The notes beneath the pieces are model-generated. The model made no database searches and had not been told where the DNA came from. It was given only the letters and a program-made list of their open reading frames with translations. This document shows, piece by piece, positions 12,518 to 22,842 of a stretch of 64,000 nt of DNA (position 1 is the stretch's first letter; each line of letters begins with the position of its first letter). The stretch covers positions 15,361,807 to 15,425,806 of the forward strand of contig NC_084815.1 of assembly GCF_963583255.1 (NCBI RefSeq), given 5' to 3'. The translations under genes and the position numbers were made by a program. Source of the stretch: Pyrus communis. Lineage: Eukaryota; Streptophyta; Magnoliopsida; Rosales; Rosaceae.

Positions 12518-12640
12518 CTTAATCAGGAAGTAATACAAGAAATGAAGCTTTATAGTCTTTGATACTACATGTTTATCAGTTATCTAACTAACTATATCTC
12601 TAATCAATTGACAAGTGTTACAATCTAATCAGCCGCATGT
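12518..12640 (-). repeat. remainder of the interrupted copia LTR
   Basis: From 12523 the sequence continues the copia LTR cut at 9041: the block GGAAGTAATACAAG through TCAATTGACAAG matches 8733-8826 in the first LTR copy. The outer LTR end is not resolved. The MYB gene's 3' flank begins soon after. Confidence 0.6.
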
Positions 12641-12847
12641 TAACTCTATCAAATGCGAAGACCCTAACTACTGGAACAATCAATCACAGGCATGTGATTT
12701 GTTACTGTAGAAATACTTGCTCCATCACTCCATGGTATGCAAGTTTTTCTTCAAGTAGTAGCTCTGCCAGCAGAACGCATGAGGTTTGGTAACCAATAGG
12801 CCATATGCATGCATGAAATTCATCATGAGTTTCTCTTGTGTTTGAGC

Positions 12848-12853
12848 TTTATT
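12848..12853 (-). terminator. possible poly(A) signal of the MYB gene
   Basis: Reverse of AATAAA, 240 bp after the MYB stop codon, in T/A-rich DNA. Plant poly(A) signals are loose, so this is only a candidate. Confidence 0.3.
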
Positions 12854-13092
12854 CCTTAATTAGTATTTTTTTTCTTAATTCAAACATTAAACTTATGTAA
12901 GAACATTGCATGCATATACACATTATATATACTTTGTTTTCTATACATAGTGGTATTTCACAGACCGATGGAGGTTTCCTGAAGCCTAAAACTGCAATGT
13001 TCTTCCTTCAATGCCAGACTGATGGAGGGAAACTTTAGCAAGCCATCATTGCCACCACCACCACCATCATCATTTCATTATGAACGAGTCTC

Positions 13093-14227
13093 TTATTGAT
13101 ATGATGGAAGAGAAGATAATATATTAGCTGAACCCAAATTAGATGAAGATGGTCCTTCAACAATGTCATAAAAATGAAAGCTGTTTGATGAACACTGTTG
13201 AGCCTGGCGGGAATGAACCAATGCGTTCAGCTCCTGAGTAGTATTTTGCAAGCACTCCATTGAAATCTCTCCTCCCTCATCAATATTTCCACATGATTCC
13301 ACTGCAATAGGAACCATGTTATTGTTTCCAATGTTGGACCCTAGGAGGGATTGCAGAAACTGTGCATCCATATTATTGTTTATAAATTCTGCTGTAGAAG
13401 GTGGAAGGGCTTGAACTTGATGATGCTGCTGATCCAAAATCCATGTTCCGTTGTTGTTCGAATTATTTGACACAGCTAGTGGAAAATCCTGATCGGCTGA
13501 TTGTACATTAATGTTTTTTATGGTAGTCTCATCAGCGTCAAACATGAATAAAGGGTATGGAGAAGGGTATAGGATTTCCCTAGGTGGTGTAGGCTTTGTA
13601 ATGAAATTATGGTTCAAAAATTCTTGCTGGTTTGGATTACTGCAACCCATTTGGTAATTGTGCTGATGATCAATAATAGAGGGAGAGGTGATTGGTGGTG
13701 AAGAAGGCTTTTCTAGCTTCTTTTTAATCCATGAATTCCAGTAGTTCTTTATCTCGTTGTCGGTTCTTCCAGGCAGACATTTTGCTATATGCGCCCATCT
13801 AAAATTTATCAATTCATGTTAGAGTACAAGAGAGTGACGATGACATCCCAATTAAAGAACGAGTAGTCATCAGGTAAGACATTAAGATCGTAGGAAAACA
13901 ATTTCAAAAAATTTCATCTGCTAACACTGTTTGTGACACTATAATTGTAAGAAATTAAGATTGAAGGAAAACTAGACTCACCAAAATAACAAGGAAGGTG
14001 CGCTAGCTTAAACAAGTAACTTTAACATTTTAGAAAAGAAACTAAATAACTTTAACAACTAAACTTCGGATTAATCCAGTTACTGGAAATAGCTAACCAA
14101 CCCCTTAATCTAAGTGTTCGAACCAACCTAGCCTACTTTTATATATCACCCGGCCCTACCCAACCTCACCTCTACGCTAACCACAGTTGCTTAAATCAAC
14201 CCAATATTTGATTTCTAGTGAAACCTC

Positions 14228-14261
<34 letters not shown>

Positions 14262-14621
14262 ATATCTTCAATTTACTCTTCTGGAAACTCATGATAAAAC
14301 GTTGAGAAACTTAAGTCATTTTGAGGCTAGGAATGAATCATATTGATGGGTTCAGGGAATGCAAAAACCCTAACTAAAGTAAGAATACTTGGATAGCAAA
14401 TTTAGTGTAGGGCTACTCGAAGTTGATACCTGTTTCCTACAACCCCATTGAGTCTGACAATCAATTTCTCCTCCTCTGGTGTAAACCCTCCTCTTTTGAT
14501 ATCAGGCCTCAAGTAATTGAGCCATCTCAGGCGGCAGCTCTTACCACACCTTTGAAGCCCTAAAAACCGCACACACAAAAAATATCAAACCCTAAACAAA
14601 ACTATAGTCATGCAAAGTTTT

Positions 14622-14665
<44 letters not shown>

Positions 14666-14807
14666 GATCAGGACCAGCTTGCTCAGGAACTTTTCTCCAA
14701 CAGCCATGGCCATATGTGGTGATGTATCTAACGAGCTTTTCATCTTCCTCAGGGGACCAAAGCCCTCTCTTAACCTTTCCTTGTTTGCAGCAGTAGTGGT
14801 GACCCAT
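13093..14807 (-). CDS. MYB103: R2R3-MYB transcription factor, MYB103-like (three exons)
   Basis: Exons on the minus strand: 14807-14675 (133 nt), 14559-14430 (130 nt), 13798-13093 (706 nt), giving 322 residues. The first two lengths are the classic R2R3-MYB sizes, and all introns obey GT-AG. The start follows the family N-terminus M-G-H-H-x-C-C. R2 spans about residues 13-65 with Trp 17, 37, 57. R3 spans 66-116 with Phe 70, Trp 89, Trp 108 and the [14 protein letters not shown] block. The phrases GVVGNRWAHIA and NSWIKKKL, plus a C-terminus with EG-S-S and NLGSA-SS, match Arabidopsis MYB103 as I remember it. That protein is a nuclear activator in the secondary-wall network, needed for syringyl lignin through F5H. 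No break is seen. A near paralog is possible. The 13799-14429 intron carries a TA/TG microsatellite. Confidence 0.8.
14626..14662. repeat. (AG)n microsatellite in MYB intron 1
   Basis: About 18 AG units on plus, i.e. (CT)n in the transcript, starting about a dozen bases after the intron 1 donor. Intron 1 is only 115 bp, so this run fills a third of it. Confidence 0.9.
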
Positions 14808-15000
14808 TGTTAAATATTTGCTCCTCTACTTTTTTTTTCTTTTTTCTTTTATTGCCTGATCAATCCAGAGTTTGCATGGGAATTGAATTTCAGATGGCTC
14901 TTGCAAGCGTTGGGTCCTTCTCTCACTGCCCTTTTAAAAGAGAAAGTACAAATGGGCCATCTTCTCCGAAAAGATGGGACCTATGTTGAAACATCGGAGC
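14808..15000 (-). promoter_or_regulatory. 5' flank and possible core promoter of the MYB gene
   Basis: A TTTTAAAA stretch at 14932-14939, about 125 bp before the start codon, could serve as a TATA-like element. A purine-rich leader (AAAAGAAAAAAGAAAAAAAAAG on the minus strand, within 14826-14850) lies between. I could not confirm NAC-type (SNBE) or MYB-type (SMRE) sites by eye. Confidence 0.3.
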
Positions 15001-15256
15001 TCCATCTAACCCTAAATTGACACCCCATCCACTTTGATAAATTTGATCTTAATTTGTTTTCGTTTATAACATCTTGTTTTTAGATATTTTTTCTATTACA
15101 TATCATCTTTTCGTTGTCCTACTTTAACGTGGAAGTGTGAAGTTAGCTTTATTTTGTAATACTTCGAAATTAAAATTTCTGAGCCTAATTTCCAATATGG
15201 ATCTTGGTTACTCTCTCCTTTGCTTGCGTTAATCCTTTTATTAAAATGGTTGAGCG

Positions 15257-15443
15257 TTTTTTTTTTTTTTTTTTTTTTCCTCCTTAACAAACGATATTGT
15301 CTATACTAAGGAGGTGAGAATGAGTTAGACCTCACAATATGTCAGCAATAATGTGGTTTAAATTTGCATTTAGCGAGAATTGAACTTAAGACATCTCACT
15401 TACAAGTGAAGAGGAATACCACTAGACCGTAGTATTAAGTGAC
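15257..15443 (-). mobile_element. tRNA-derived SINE with poly(A) tail
   Basis: On the minus strand the body starts near 15443 with CTACGGTCTAGTGGTATTCC, a box-A-like pol III promoter, and has a box-B-like GTTCAATTCTCGC about 40 bp on. It ends with a 22-nt A tail (the T run at 15257-15278). This head is a common SINE type in Rosaceae as I recall. A diverged fragment occurs at 32985-33060. Clear target duplications are not seen. It lies about 0.45 kb upstream of the MYB start. Confidence 0.65.
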
Positions 15444-15642
15444 TAGTGGAGAGTTAAACCATTTTTTTCTTTTTTTTTTTTATTTTTTATTTTTGTCGAA
15501 AGAGTTAAACTATTAATCTATATTAATCTATACTATTTTGCTCTCAAGGACGGCTTGGGGGAGCGAAAGGTGCAATCGCACTGGCCCTAAATTTGAAGGA
15601 CCTTTAAAAAATTTTGCCATCTAATAATTATATGCAATAATG

Positions 15643-15678
<36 letters not shown>

Positions 15679-15744
15679 ATAGCTTTCAAAACACTATAAA
15701 ATCTCCTTGTGCGCTCCTTATACGTGTAAATTTTTTTCTTTATG
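15444..15744. other. AT-rich gap with (TA)n microsatellite
   Basis: No gene. A TA run occupies 15645-15672. Confidence 0.7.
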
Positions 15745-16384
15745 TGTCATATCCCGACCCGGGGCGGATCACTTCCCGGGCCCGCTCCACCACCGTAGCA
15801 CGATATTGTCCGTTTTGGGCTTACCATTCCCTCACGGTTTTGTTTTTGGGAGCTCACAAGCAACTTCCCAGTGGGTCACCCATCATGGGATTGCTCTAAC
15901 CCCCTTCTCGCTTAACTTCGGAGTTCCCGTGGAACCCGAAGCCAGTGAGCTCCCAAAAGGCCTCATGCTAGGTAGGGATGGGAATATACATTTAAGGATC
16001 ACTCCCCTGGGCGATGTGGGATGTCACAATCCACCCCCCTTAGGGGCCCGACGTCCTCGTCGGCACACACGCGGCCAGGGTTAGGCTCTGATACCAAACT
16101 GTCACATCTCGGCCCGGGCCCCCACCACATCCCGGGCCCGCTCCACCACCATAGCACGATATTGTCCGCTTTGGGCTTACCATTCCCTCACGGTTTTGGT
16201 TTTGGGAGCTCACGAGCAACTTCCCAGTGGGTCACCCATCATGGGATTGCTCTAACCCCCTTCTCGCTTAACTTCGGAGTTCCCGTGGAACCCGAAGCCA
16301 GTGAGCTCCCAAAAGGCCTCGTGCTAGGTAGGGATGGGAATATACATTTAAGGATCACTCCCCTGGGCGATGTGGGATGTCACA
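15745..16384 (-). mobile_element. Cassandra TRIM retrotransposon, copy 1
   Basis: A complete 640-bp element with 5-bp duplication TTATG at 15740-15744 and 16385-16389. LTRs are 15745-16028 and 16100-16384. The primer site, reverse of TGGTATCAGAGCC, is at 16083-16096 beside the right LTR, so the element reads on minus. The polypurine tract is the G-rich stretch next to 16029. Each LTR contains the 5S-rRNA-like block (reverse of AACTCCGAAGTTAAGCG and GATGGGTGACCCACTGGGAAG) that defines Cassandra. It encodes no protein. The long open frames in both strands here are LTR shadows. Confidence 0.92.
15855..15932 (-). promoter_or_regulatory. 5S-like pol III domain in Cassandra copy 1, left LTR
   Basis: Minus-strand sequence carries the 5S internal promoter landmarks: AGTTAAGC (A box) and GATGGGTGACC...CTGGGAAG (C box). 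A second copy lies at about 16210-16290 in the right LTR. In Cassandra these are derived from 5S rRNA genes; this is not a functional rRNA gene. Confidence 0.8.
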
Positions 16385-17393
16385 TTATGAATATAAACAT
16401 TTGGCACAATGAGATATTTAGAGCGCTAATAACAGCACCCTAAAAAAAGATTTTTTTTTTTTAAATCAATTTTGTCATATAAGAATGCTATATATTCAAG
16501 TGAAACTTTAAAGTTAGAGTTTTTGAAATTTTTTTTCTTGTTTGGTTGTTTAAAATTGAACTGTTTTTTTTATTATTTAGTGAAGGTTGTATTTGTAGCT
16601 CTTTTTAGTTATTATTAAATAACATTTGTAAACTTACAATTTTTATTCAAATTATTGCTTTCTAGCATCAATAGAATGTTGTACTTTTTTTTTTTTTTTT
16701 TTCAAAAGCTATATTAAAGAGGGTTCATTTTATAAATTTTGCATATGACCCCTGGAATCTCAGAGATGGCCTGGTTTCCTCTCATATAAATCTGTTTAGA
16801 TGAGAGTGAAAATACTTAGCATCGTTGAGCGACTCATGTAATGTGATTCAATATAGAGAAATTTTCATACCATATGGTTCTCGTTTTATGCTAAATTGAA
16901 TATCCATAAAAATTATTCTGTTCATTTACTTATCTGATTAGATTAAGATTAGGATAAATTAAATTCTCATCCTTATTTTTCCTTCTCATTAATTAAAACC
17001 TTATTTTTTTTTCATTTTTGATTAAAGTCCTTTGATTTTTGTCCACGTCATTATATTTGAATATTAAATTATTTAAATGTCACATATGTCAATTTTAAAA
17101 TTGAAAAGCTTATTAATCATTTTAAATACATCCTTTTAATTAGTATTTTTCATATATTTTTATTTTTAATATGTGCCCTTTTTTAAATTCGTACCAATTA
17201 TTCTTTTTAGTTTGATTTGTACTCATAACTTGAAATTTAATATGCATCCATATTTTTAATTTAATTTGTACCCATACATTTTTGTTGAACGTACCCATAC
17301 TAATTACATGTACATTTCTTGTTTTAAAATATATCAACATATATTTCTTAAAATATATTAATAATTATGTGGGTACATTATCTTCTTGCTAGA
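16385..17393. other. AT-rich spacer between the two Cassandra elements
   Basis: No gene. Around 17040-17390 short phrases such as GTACCCATA and TTTGTACCCATAC recur several times, suggesting a degraded non-coding repeat. Confidence 0.6.
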
Positions 17394-18032
17394 TGTGACA
17401 TCCCACATCGCCCAGGGGAGTGATCCTTATATGTATATTCCCATCTCTACCTAGCACGAGACATTTTGGGAGCTCACTGGCTTCGGGTTCCGTAGGAACT
17501 CCGAAGTTAAGCGAGAAGGGGGCTTGAGCAATCCCATGATGGGTGACCCACTGGGAAGTTTCTCGTGAGTTCCCAAAAACAAAACCATGAGGGAATGGTA
17601 AGCTCAAAACGGACAATATCGTGCTACGGTAGTGGAGTGGGCCCGGGAAGTGATCCGCCATGGGCCGGGATGTGACAATTTGGTATCAGAGCTTAACCCT
17701 GGTCGCGTGTGTGCTGACGAGGACGTCGGGCCCCTAAGGGGGGTGGATTGTGTCATCCTACATCGCCCAGGGGAGTGATCCTTATATGTATATTCCCATC
17801 TCCACCTAGCACGAGGCCTTTTGGGAGCTCACTAGCTTTGGGTTCCGTAGGAACTCCGAAGTTAAGTGAGAAGGGGGCTTGAGCAATCCCATGATGGGTG
17901 ACCCACTGGGAAGTTGCTCGTGAGTTCCCAAAAATAAAACCGTGAGGGAATGGTAAGCCCAAAGCGGACAATATCGTGATACGGTAGTGGAGTGGGCCCG
18001 GGAAGTGATTCGCCCCGGGCCGGGATGTGACA
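17394..18032 (+). mobile_element. Cassandra TRIM retrotransposon, copy 2
   Basis: A complete 639-bp element with the duplication CTAGA at 17389-17393 and 18033-18037. LTRs are 17394-17677 and 17749-18032 (284 bp each). The primer site TGGTATCAGAGC is at 17681-17692 and the polypurine tract is CTAAGGGGGGTGGAT before 17749. Orientation is opposite to copy 1, 1 kb away. The two LTRs differ only slightly by eye, so insertion is fairly recent. Confidence 0.92.
17481..17560 (+). promoter_or_regulatory. 5S-like pol III domain in Cassandra copy 2, left LTR
   Basis: Contains AACTCCGAAGTTAAGCG and GATGGGTGACCCACTGGGAAG, the A-box and C-box landmarks of 5S rRNA genes. The equivalent block in the right LTR is at about 17838-17916. 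Confidence 0.85.
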
Positions 18033-18479
18033 CTAGAACTATGTGAAGAACAATATTACTTTTTAGTTGATTTTTAAGTAATTACTATTCTTTTTAAATA
18101 TTATTTGAATTTGTTTAAATTTCATAATTTGTGGGAAATTGAATGCATAAATGCAAACGCAAGAGTTAAATGTCTTAAATGTGCTAAGGACCTCAATCAA
18201 AATATTTAAACAAACAAGATCACAGTCTAACAATTAGATTGACTAGGGACCAGAACCAAATTACCCTGAAGATTACTCACCCTATGTTTTGGACCAGGGA
18301 CTTTCAAAGTGGTAAGAACTTAAGACTCAATGGTTAAAAATGAAGTAAAGACCACCACCAATGAACTACTCAAGCACTACAGATTAAGCTACTACAAATG
18401 TACTACTTTCACATGACCTTCAAATATATTGCATCTAGTCCTTTTTAAGTTCCACAAAACCAAACACAGTGACATTTTA
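18033..18479. other. no feature seen
   Basis: AT-rich intergenic DNA without an open frame of note. Confidence 0.6.
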
Positions 18480-18577
18480 GGATTCATACAACCGACTCCA
18501 CTTAGTGGAATAATGCTTTGTTGTTGTTGATTCATACAACCGGCTCCACTTAGTGGAATAATGCTTTGTTGTTGTGG
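18480..18577 (+). repeat. two tandem SINE 3' ends (Au-like)
   Basis: The block ATACAACCGACTCCACTTAG-TGGAATAATGCTTTGTTGTTG occurs twice in a row (about 18485 and 18533). It matches the 3' end of plant Au-type SINEs, which end in a TTGTTG tail. Heads are absent, so these are 5'-truncated copies or a tail duplication. Confidence 0.6.
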
Positions 18578-19205
18578 TCATTTTCAAGTCCCTTTTATCT
18601 TTATATATATACTGCGTTCCTAAGAATTTTATGAACGTCCAAACGCGTCAATGGTGAATTTGGTTGATTCTTTGGTGATGCTTGAATAGAAACCTATTAT
18701 ATTAGGAGAGTCTTAGCCGTTTGTACGTATTAAGCATGTAACTTAGGCATGTTCCAATATTTTATATCAACTCTCCCGACCTCTCCCAAAGAAAACTTCT
18801 CATATTCCTCGTTAATACATAACGTTGGGAGGTATTCCTCATTAATACATAACGTTGGGTGGCATTCATCAAAACTTTATACTCAAGGCAAACAAAAATT
18901 TGTTTTGAACGGGAGAAAGCTTTGTGATGGATGAAGTTAATTTGTTTCAAAATAAAAAACGGTTGTTGAGATTGTTTGTTTGGAGGTCCTAATTGAAAAC
19001 ATTGATAGAATTATCTCTTGATAGTTGATACTTTGGAATTGATTTGTGTCACAATCTTTTGTGACCACTACAAAATTTTATGATTTTAACATAGAGTAAA
19101 TCTTCATATGCATAAGCAGTTTATGCTTATCATTTAAAAATGGGTTTACATGTGTCTTTTATGTGTCAAAAGACACTGGTGTTTTACCATAAGCACACTG
19201 TAATT
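18576..19205. other. no gene; short tandem repeat at 18808-18865
   Basis: TTAATACATAACGTTGGG occurs twice about 33 bp apart. Otherwise nothing recognised. Confidence 0.5.
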
Positions 19206-19213
19206 AATTTTTT

Positions 19214-19456
19214 AGGTTGTGATTTTCACACACCCTTAAGTACTTTTCCCACATTCCTCCCTATTTTTTAATACTTAATTGGTATCCTACTATTTAATCT
19301 TCCATAGATACCCCTCCCTATTTAATCTTTCATTAATTACCATAAAAAAGTAGGAAGGGTATATATGGAAGATTAAATAGTAGGATACCAATTAAGTATT
19401 AAAAAATAGGAAGAGGTGTGGGAAAAGTAGTTAAGGGTGTGTAAAAATCACAACCC
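19214..19456. mobile_element. foldback MITE, 243 bp, hAT-like
   Basis: The element is an almost perfect hairpin: the left arm from AGGTTGTGATTTTCACACACC is repeated in reverse by the right arm ending GTGTGTAAAAATCACAACCC. Internal parts such as TTGGTATCCTACTATTTAAT match too, so the arms are near 95-110 bp with a short loop around 19330. Flanks are the 8-bp duplication AATTTTTT (19206-19213 and 19457-19464), which fits hAT, although the A/T content weakens this. Confidence 0.75.
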
Positions 19457-19464
19457 AATTTTTT

Positions 19465-21011
19465 TTTTTTTTTGTATGATTGTCACATTAGTCATGTGAT
19501 GTTTACCAATCTACTCACATGTTTCTATTCTTTATTATTACACATAGCACATTACATATGATCAATTACGTCATGTCATACACTCATCATATATTATAAT
19601 ATGTAAATTAGTAACATCGATCATCACACTTCAAAATTTTCCGATGGTATATGTGAATTCATGTCGTACACTTTAATATTCTAGCTATACACTTTGCTTT
19701 AATTAACCTCTCTCTGCTATCAATACCTAATAAAAAAACAAAGTTTCTCGTTGCTTGCAGCATCTAATATAAATACAAACATTCGCATTAGCAGAGTTCG
19801 CAAACACTCAAACATTTAAAAGATGATTCAGCTAGCTTGTACGTGCAAAACCAATTTTCTTCTTACTTAAGAGAACTGACCGCAGCAACATAATACCTAA
19901 CGAAAAGAAATCTCATGACTGTCACATCATATAAGTAGTGAATTCATGGGGTATTTTTACCTACTGTGGTATAACCCCCTCGATTTGCACTTGCCCTTTT
20001 GTAATTTGTCAGGGAAAAAGAGAAACATTGAACACAAATCAAAATCAGCCATTTCCGTTGCTAGTGATGACTTGCGTTACCATTCTTCGACAGATAATGA
20101 AAAGAACAAAATTAAAAGTTAGTTGCGAGTAATGAAACTTAGGAGTGACATTGTATTAATTAACTTAAAAAACTACACCCACTGGCCCTTCATATAGTAA
20201 GTAGGGGCAAGCGCGGAATAGGCCTAGCTAGGTCATTTAGTGAAAGTATATGCCTCAAACTAATATCATAACCAAACTAAACCATATATATCAATCCATT
20301 GGTGATCAGTTGGTTCGAATCTACACAAAGATGTGTCTTTGATTGTACATTAGTATAGGTTAGTTGTGCCTATTATTTGAGACATTAGTTTTACTCAATT
20401 TGTTTGTTTTGTGCAAATTCATTCAGGTCAATTTCTTGGTCACTAGAGTAATGTACTCAATCAACACATCTATATTTACTTGTTTTGATGATCAATGAAA
20501 TACTACTCTCATTTTTTTTTATAAAAGAGAATGTCTTTCGATGAATTATACTAGGAAATTATGTACTCTGTGTAGGAATAAAAATCTACCTTTGAAATAC
20601 AACTCTAACGTCTATGAGACTATCTTCATATCAATATTGTTGACATCTGCCAATGTATACATCTCACTACTTCTTTTCTTTAAAATAATTTACAAAAATA
20701 TATGAGTCCAACTATTACTTGTAGTTGTAGATATGCCAAAAAAAGGAACTGGAAACTTTTTTCCCATAGATCAAAAATACTTGTTATATATAACTTTAGT
20801 TGCCCTGATCTTTTCATTATTTGGAAGCTCAATCCAAACAATCATGCATGCATGGGTCATTAATCACTATCACAATATGTGCAAGTTCCGGATAATTTTT
20901 CTTACTTATTAACTTGTCCTTTCTTATCCTTTAGTCATTTATTTACAAGGGACTCGTCACAAACAAACATTATTGTCGTCGTCTTCATTCGATTGAGAAA
21001 AATTTTCAGTG
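19465..21011. other. AT-rich intergenic DNA, nothing recognised
   Basis: Short open frames only (for example 19938-20132), none with a family motif or good codon pattern. Confidence 0.6.
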
Positions 21012-21787
21012 TGTTGGGAACACGGTCACATCAAATGTGTTAGAACCAATTATATGTCAAGTGTATATTATATAACAATTTGCACAGTTTTATTTCAAAT
21101 GGAAAAACTCAACGACAAATACAATATATTAAAACATAAACACTTAATGAGATTATATATAAAATCACAAATCACTGACTTGTTTCTTGAAGATAGAGGC
21201 TTGTAGAAGCAATCTCCTAAGACAGAAATTCGTCCTTACACCAGTGCAACAATTCAATGGAAGTCTATCTTGCAGGATACAACTATCTAATCCAAGTTCT
21301 TGCACTCGAACTTGGATTCTTGGCAAATTGGTTGTGGTGTTTCTCTGTGAACTGTGAAGGATTTGATGGAAGATTGTTCTTCTTGTTTCTGATCCGACAA
21401 CTATATATAATGGCATAATTTGAACTAATACAACCGTTCATGCTTATCAGTTTTTTTAAAAAAAAACCGAATGCAACTGTTCAATCAATTTTTAAAAACT
21501 GAATGTAACTGTTCAATCAGTTTTATCCTTTCGGAAAAAACTGAATCCAAAAAATCAAAAACGTAACTTGTGTTTTTCGTCCATCCGAGCCCAAAAGCCC
21601 CAAGGCCCAAGCCCATCTTTGACATTTAATATATACACCCAAACCCTCCAAGTCTAAGGCCCAAGGTCTATGGCTTTGGCCCAATTCAATTCAAATTATA
21701 AGTAAGTGAACTCACTTATGAAGATTTAGTGTAAAGGGTGTATGGGCGATGTGGGACTGGCAGTCCCACATAACACAAGTTCCAACA
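21012..21787 (-). mobile_element. probable solo LTR, 776 bp
   Basis: It starts TGTTGGGAACAC and ends GTTCCAACA, so the termini are TGTTGG/CCAACA inverted repeats. Near the right end (the 5' side on minus) is the palindrome TGGGACTGCCAGTCCCA and a CCCAAGGCCCAAG-rich block, both typical of plant LTR promoters of this kind. The flanks CAGTG and AAATG share 3 of 5 bases, so the target duplication is weak. No internal region follows on either side, hence solo LTR. Confidence 0.5.
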
Positions 21788-22012
21788 AAATGTAATAATA
21801 CAACTGGTTGGAATTTTTTTTTTTTTTCAAGTTTCCAACCAATTAAAAAACAAATTGTTTCAATCAGGGGTCACAGACCATATGCCTAGCACACTAAAAA
21901 TTATGTCTTCAGTTGGTTGATATAATCATTATGCATGTAGCCAAACATATAAGCGACGGTCACCAATTTGTGCATGTGTAGTCAACCCATATATAAAGGT
22001 TTATGATGGAAC

Positions 22013-22713
22013 TAGATCCTCTCCAGATCAATTCACTATGAATCCTAGAGATTAACTAATTCCAGCCGTTGGAAACAAACTTGCGGTCAAGAATAAATGC
22101 TATTTCTATCAATTCACTCTTTCACAAATAAAATCTTCATTGCCTGCCTGGCCAAACAGGAGTTTCCTCACTCAGGAACAAGGAGGGGAAAAAAAACCAA
22201 GACGGAGAAGGATTTGGGAAAATTTTCAAGGGCAAACTCCGTGGACGAAGAATTCTAGTTCTTAGAAATTGAAGACGGAGAAGAATCCTTGGGTCTCATA
22301 TAATGGTAATTCAACGATGCCTCCAACGCCGACTCAGACAAAAACCACCAACACCACCACGAGCAGATAAAGACAAAGAAGAAAATTGGTTCGATATGCA
22401 AATCGGTTCGATGTGCAACCGAAAGGAAAGAAATTTATTGAGCAACAAGATCCATCCGCAGAGCTAGTGCTTCAAAAGAAAATTTCAAAGTTTTCCAATT
22501 CTCTTACTTGAAAGCACTGCAACGACAAAGGAGGAGAGCATTCAGTAATGTGAGAGTGAGAAAGAAGGTTTGACTCTTGTTTTGCATGAAAAAAGAAAAG
22601 AAAGTTAGAACTTCATCCTTAACCGTAAGATTTATTTCCAACGTCGGGAATTATTTGATTTCGAAGATCCGGATTAAATTGGTTTCGAGTGGATCCTTAC
22701 CCGTTTTATGAAT
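22013..22713. mobile_element. non-autonomous DNA element with about 90-bp diverged inverted ends
   Basis: The left end (GATCCTCTCCAGATC ... CCAGCCGTTGGAAACAAACTT) is matched in reverse by the right end (GGATCCACTCG ... CCGACGTTGGAAATAAATCTT), over about 90 bp with several gaps. Long inverted ends suggest a Mutator-like MITE. I could not fix the target duplication. No transposase inside. The internal 22320-22580 part is purine-rich and open in places but unrecognised. Confidence 0.45.
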
Positions 22714-22842
22714 ACGTACCCACTAGTATAGTGTTGTCAGTCAAATTAATCACCCAAACGTGTGATTAGTTATGTATTAATTTAATTACTATACAATAAG
22801 TGCTTAATAATTGTCTTCTTGCAGTTCTGAATTCCTTAGGAA

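Noticed and set aside
14610..14813. Plus-strand frame with a long Arg-Glu repeat opposite the MYB first exon
   Set aside because: It is a shadow of MYB exon 1 and of the AG microsatellite.
15707..16443. Long overlapping open frames of 125-140 codons
   Set aside because: They lie in the Cassandra LTRs and repeat with them; Cassandra has no coding capacity.
17481..17560. A 5S rRNA gene
   Set aside because: Only parts of the 5S sequence are present, in an LTR, repeated four times in two TRIM elements.
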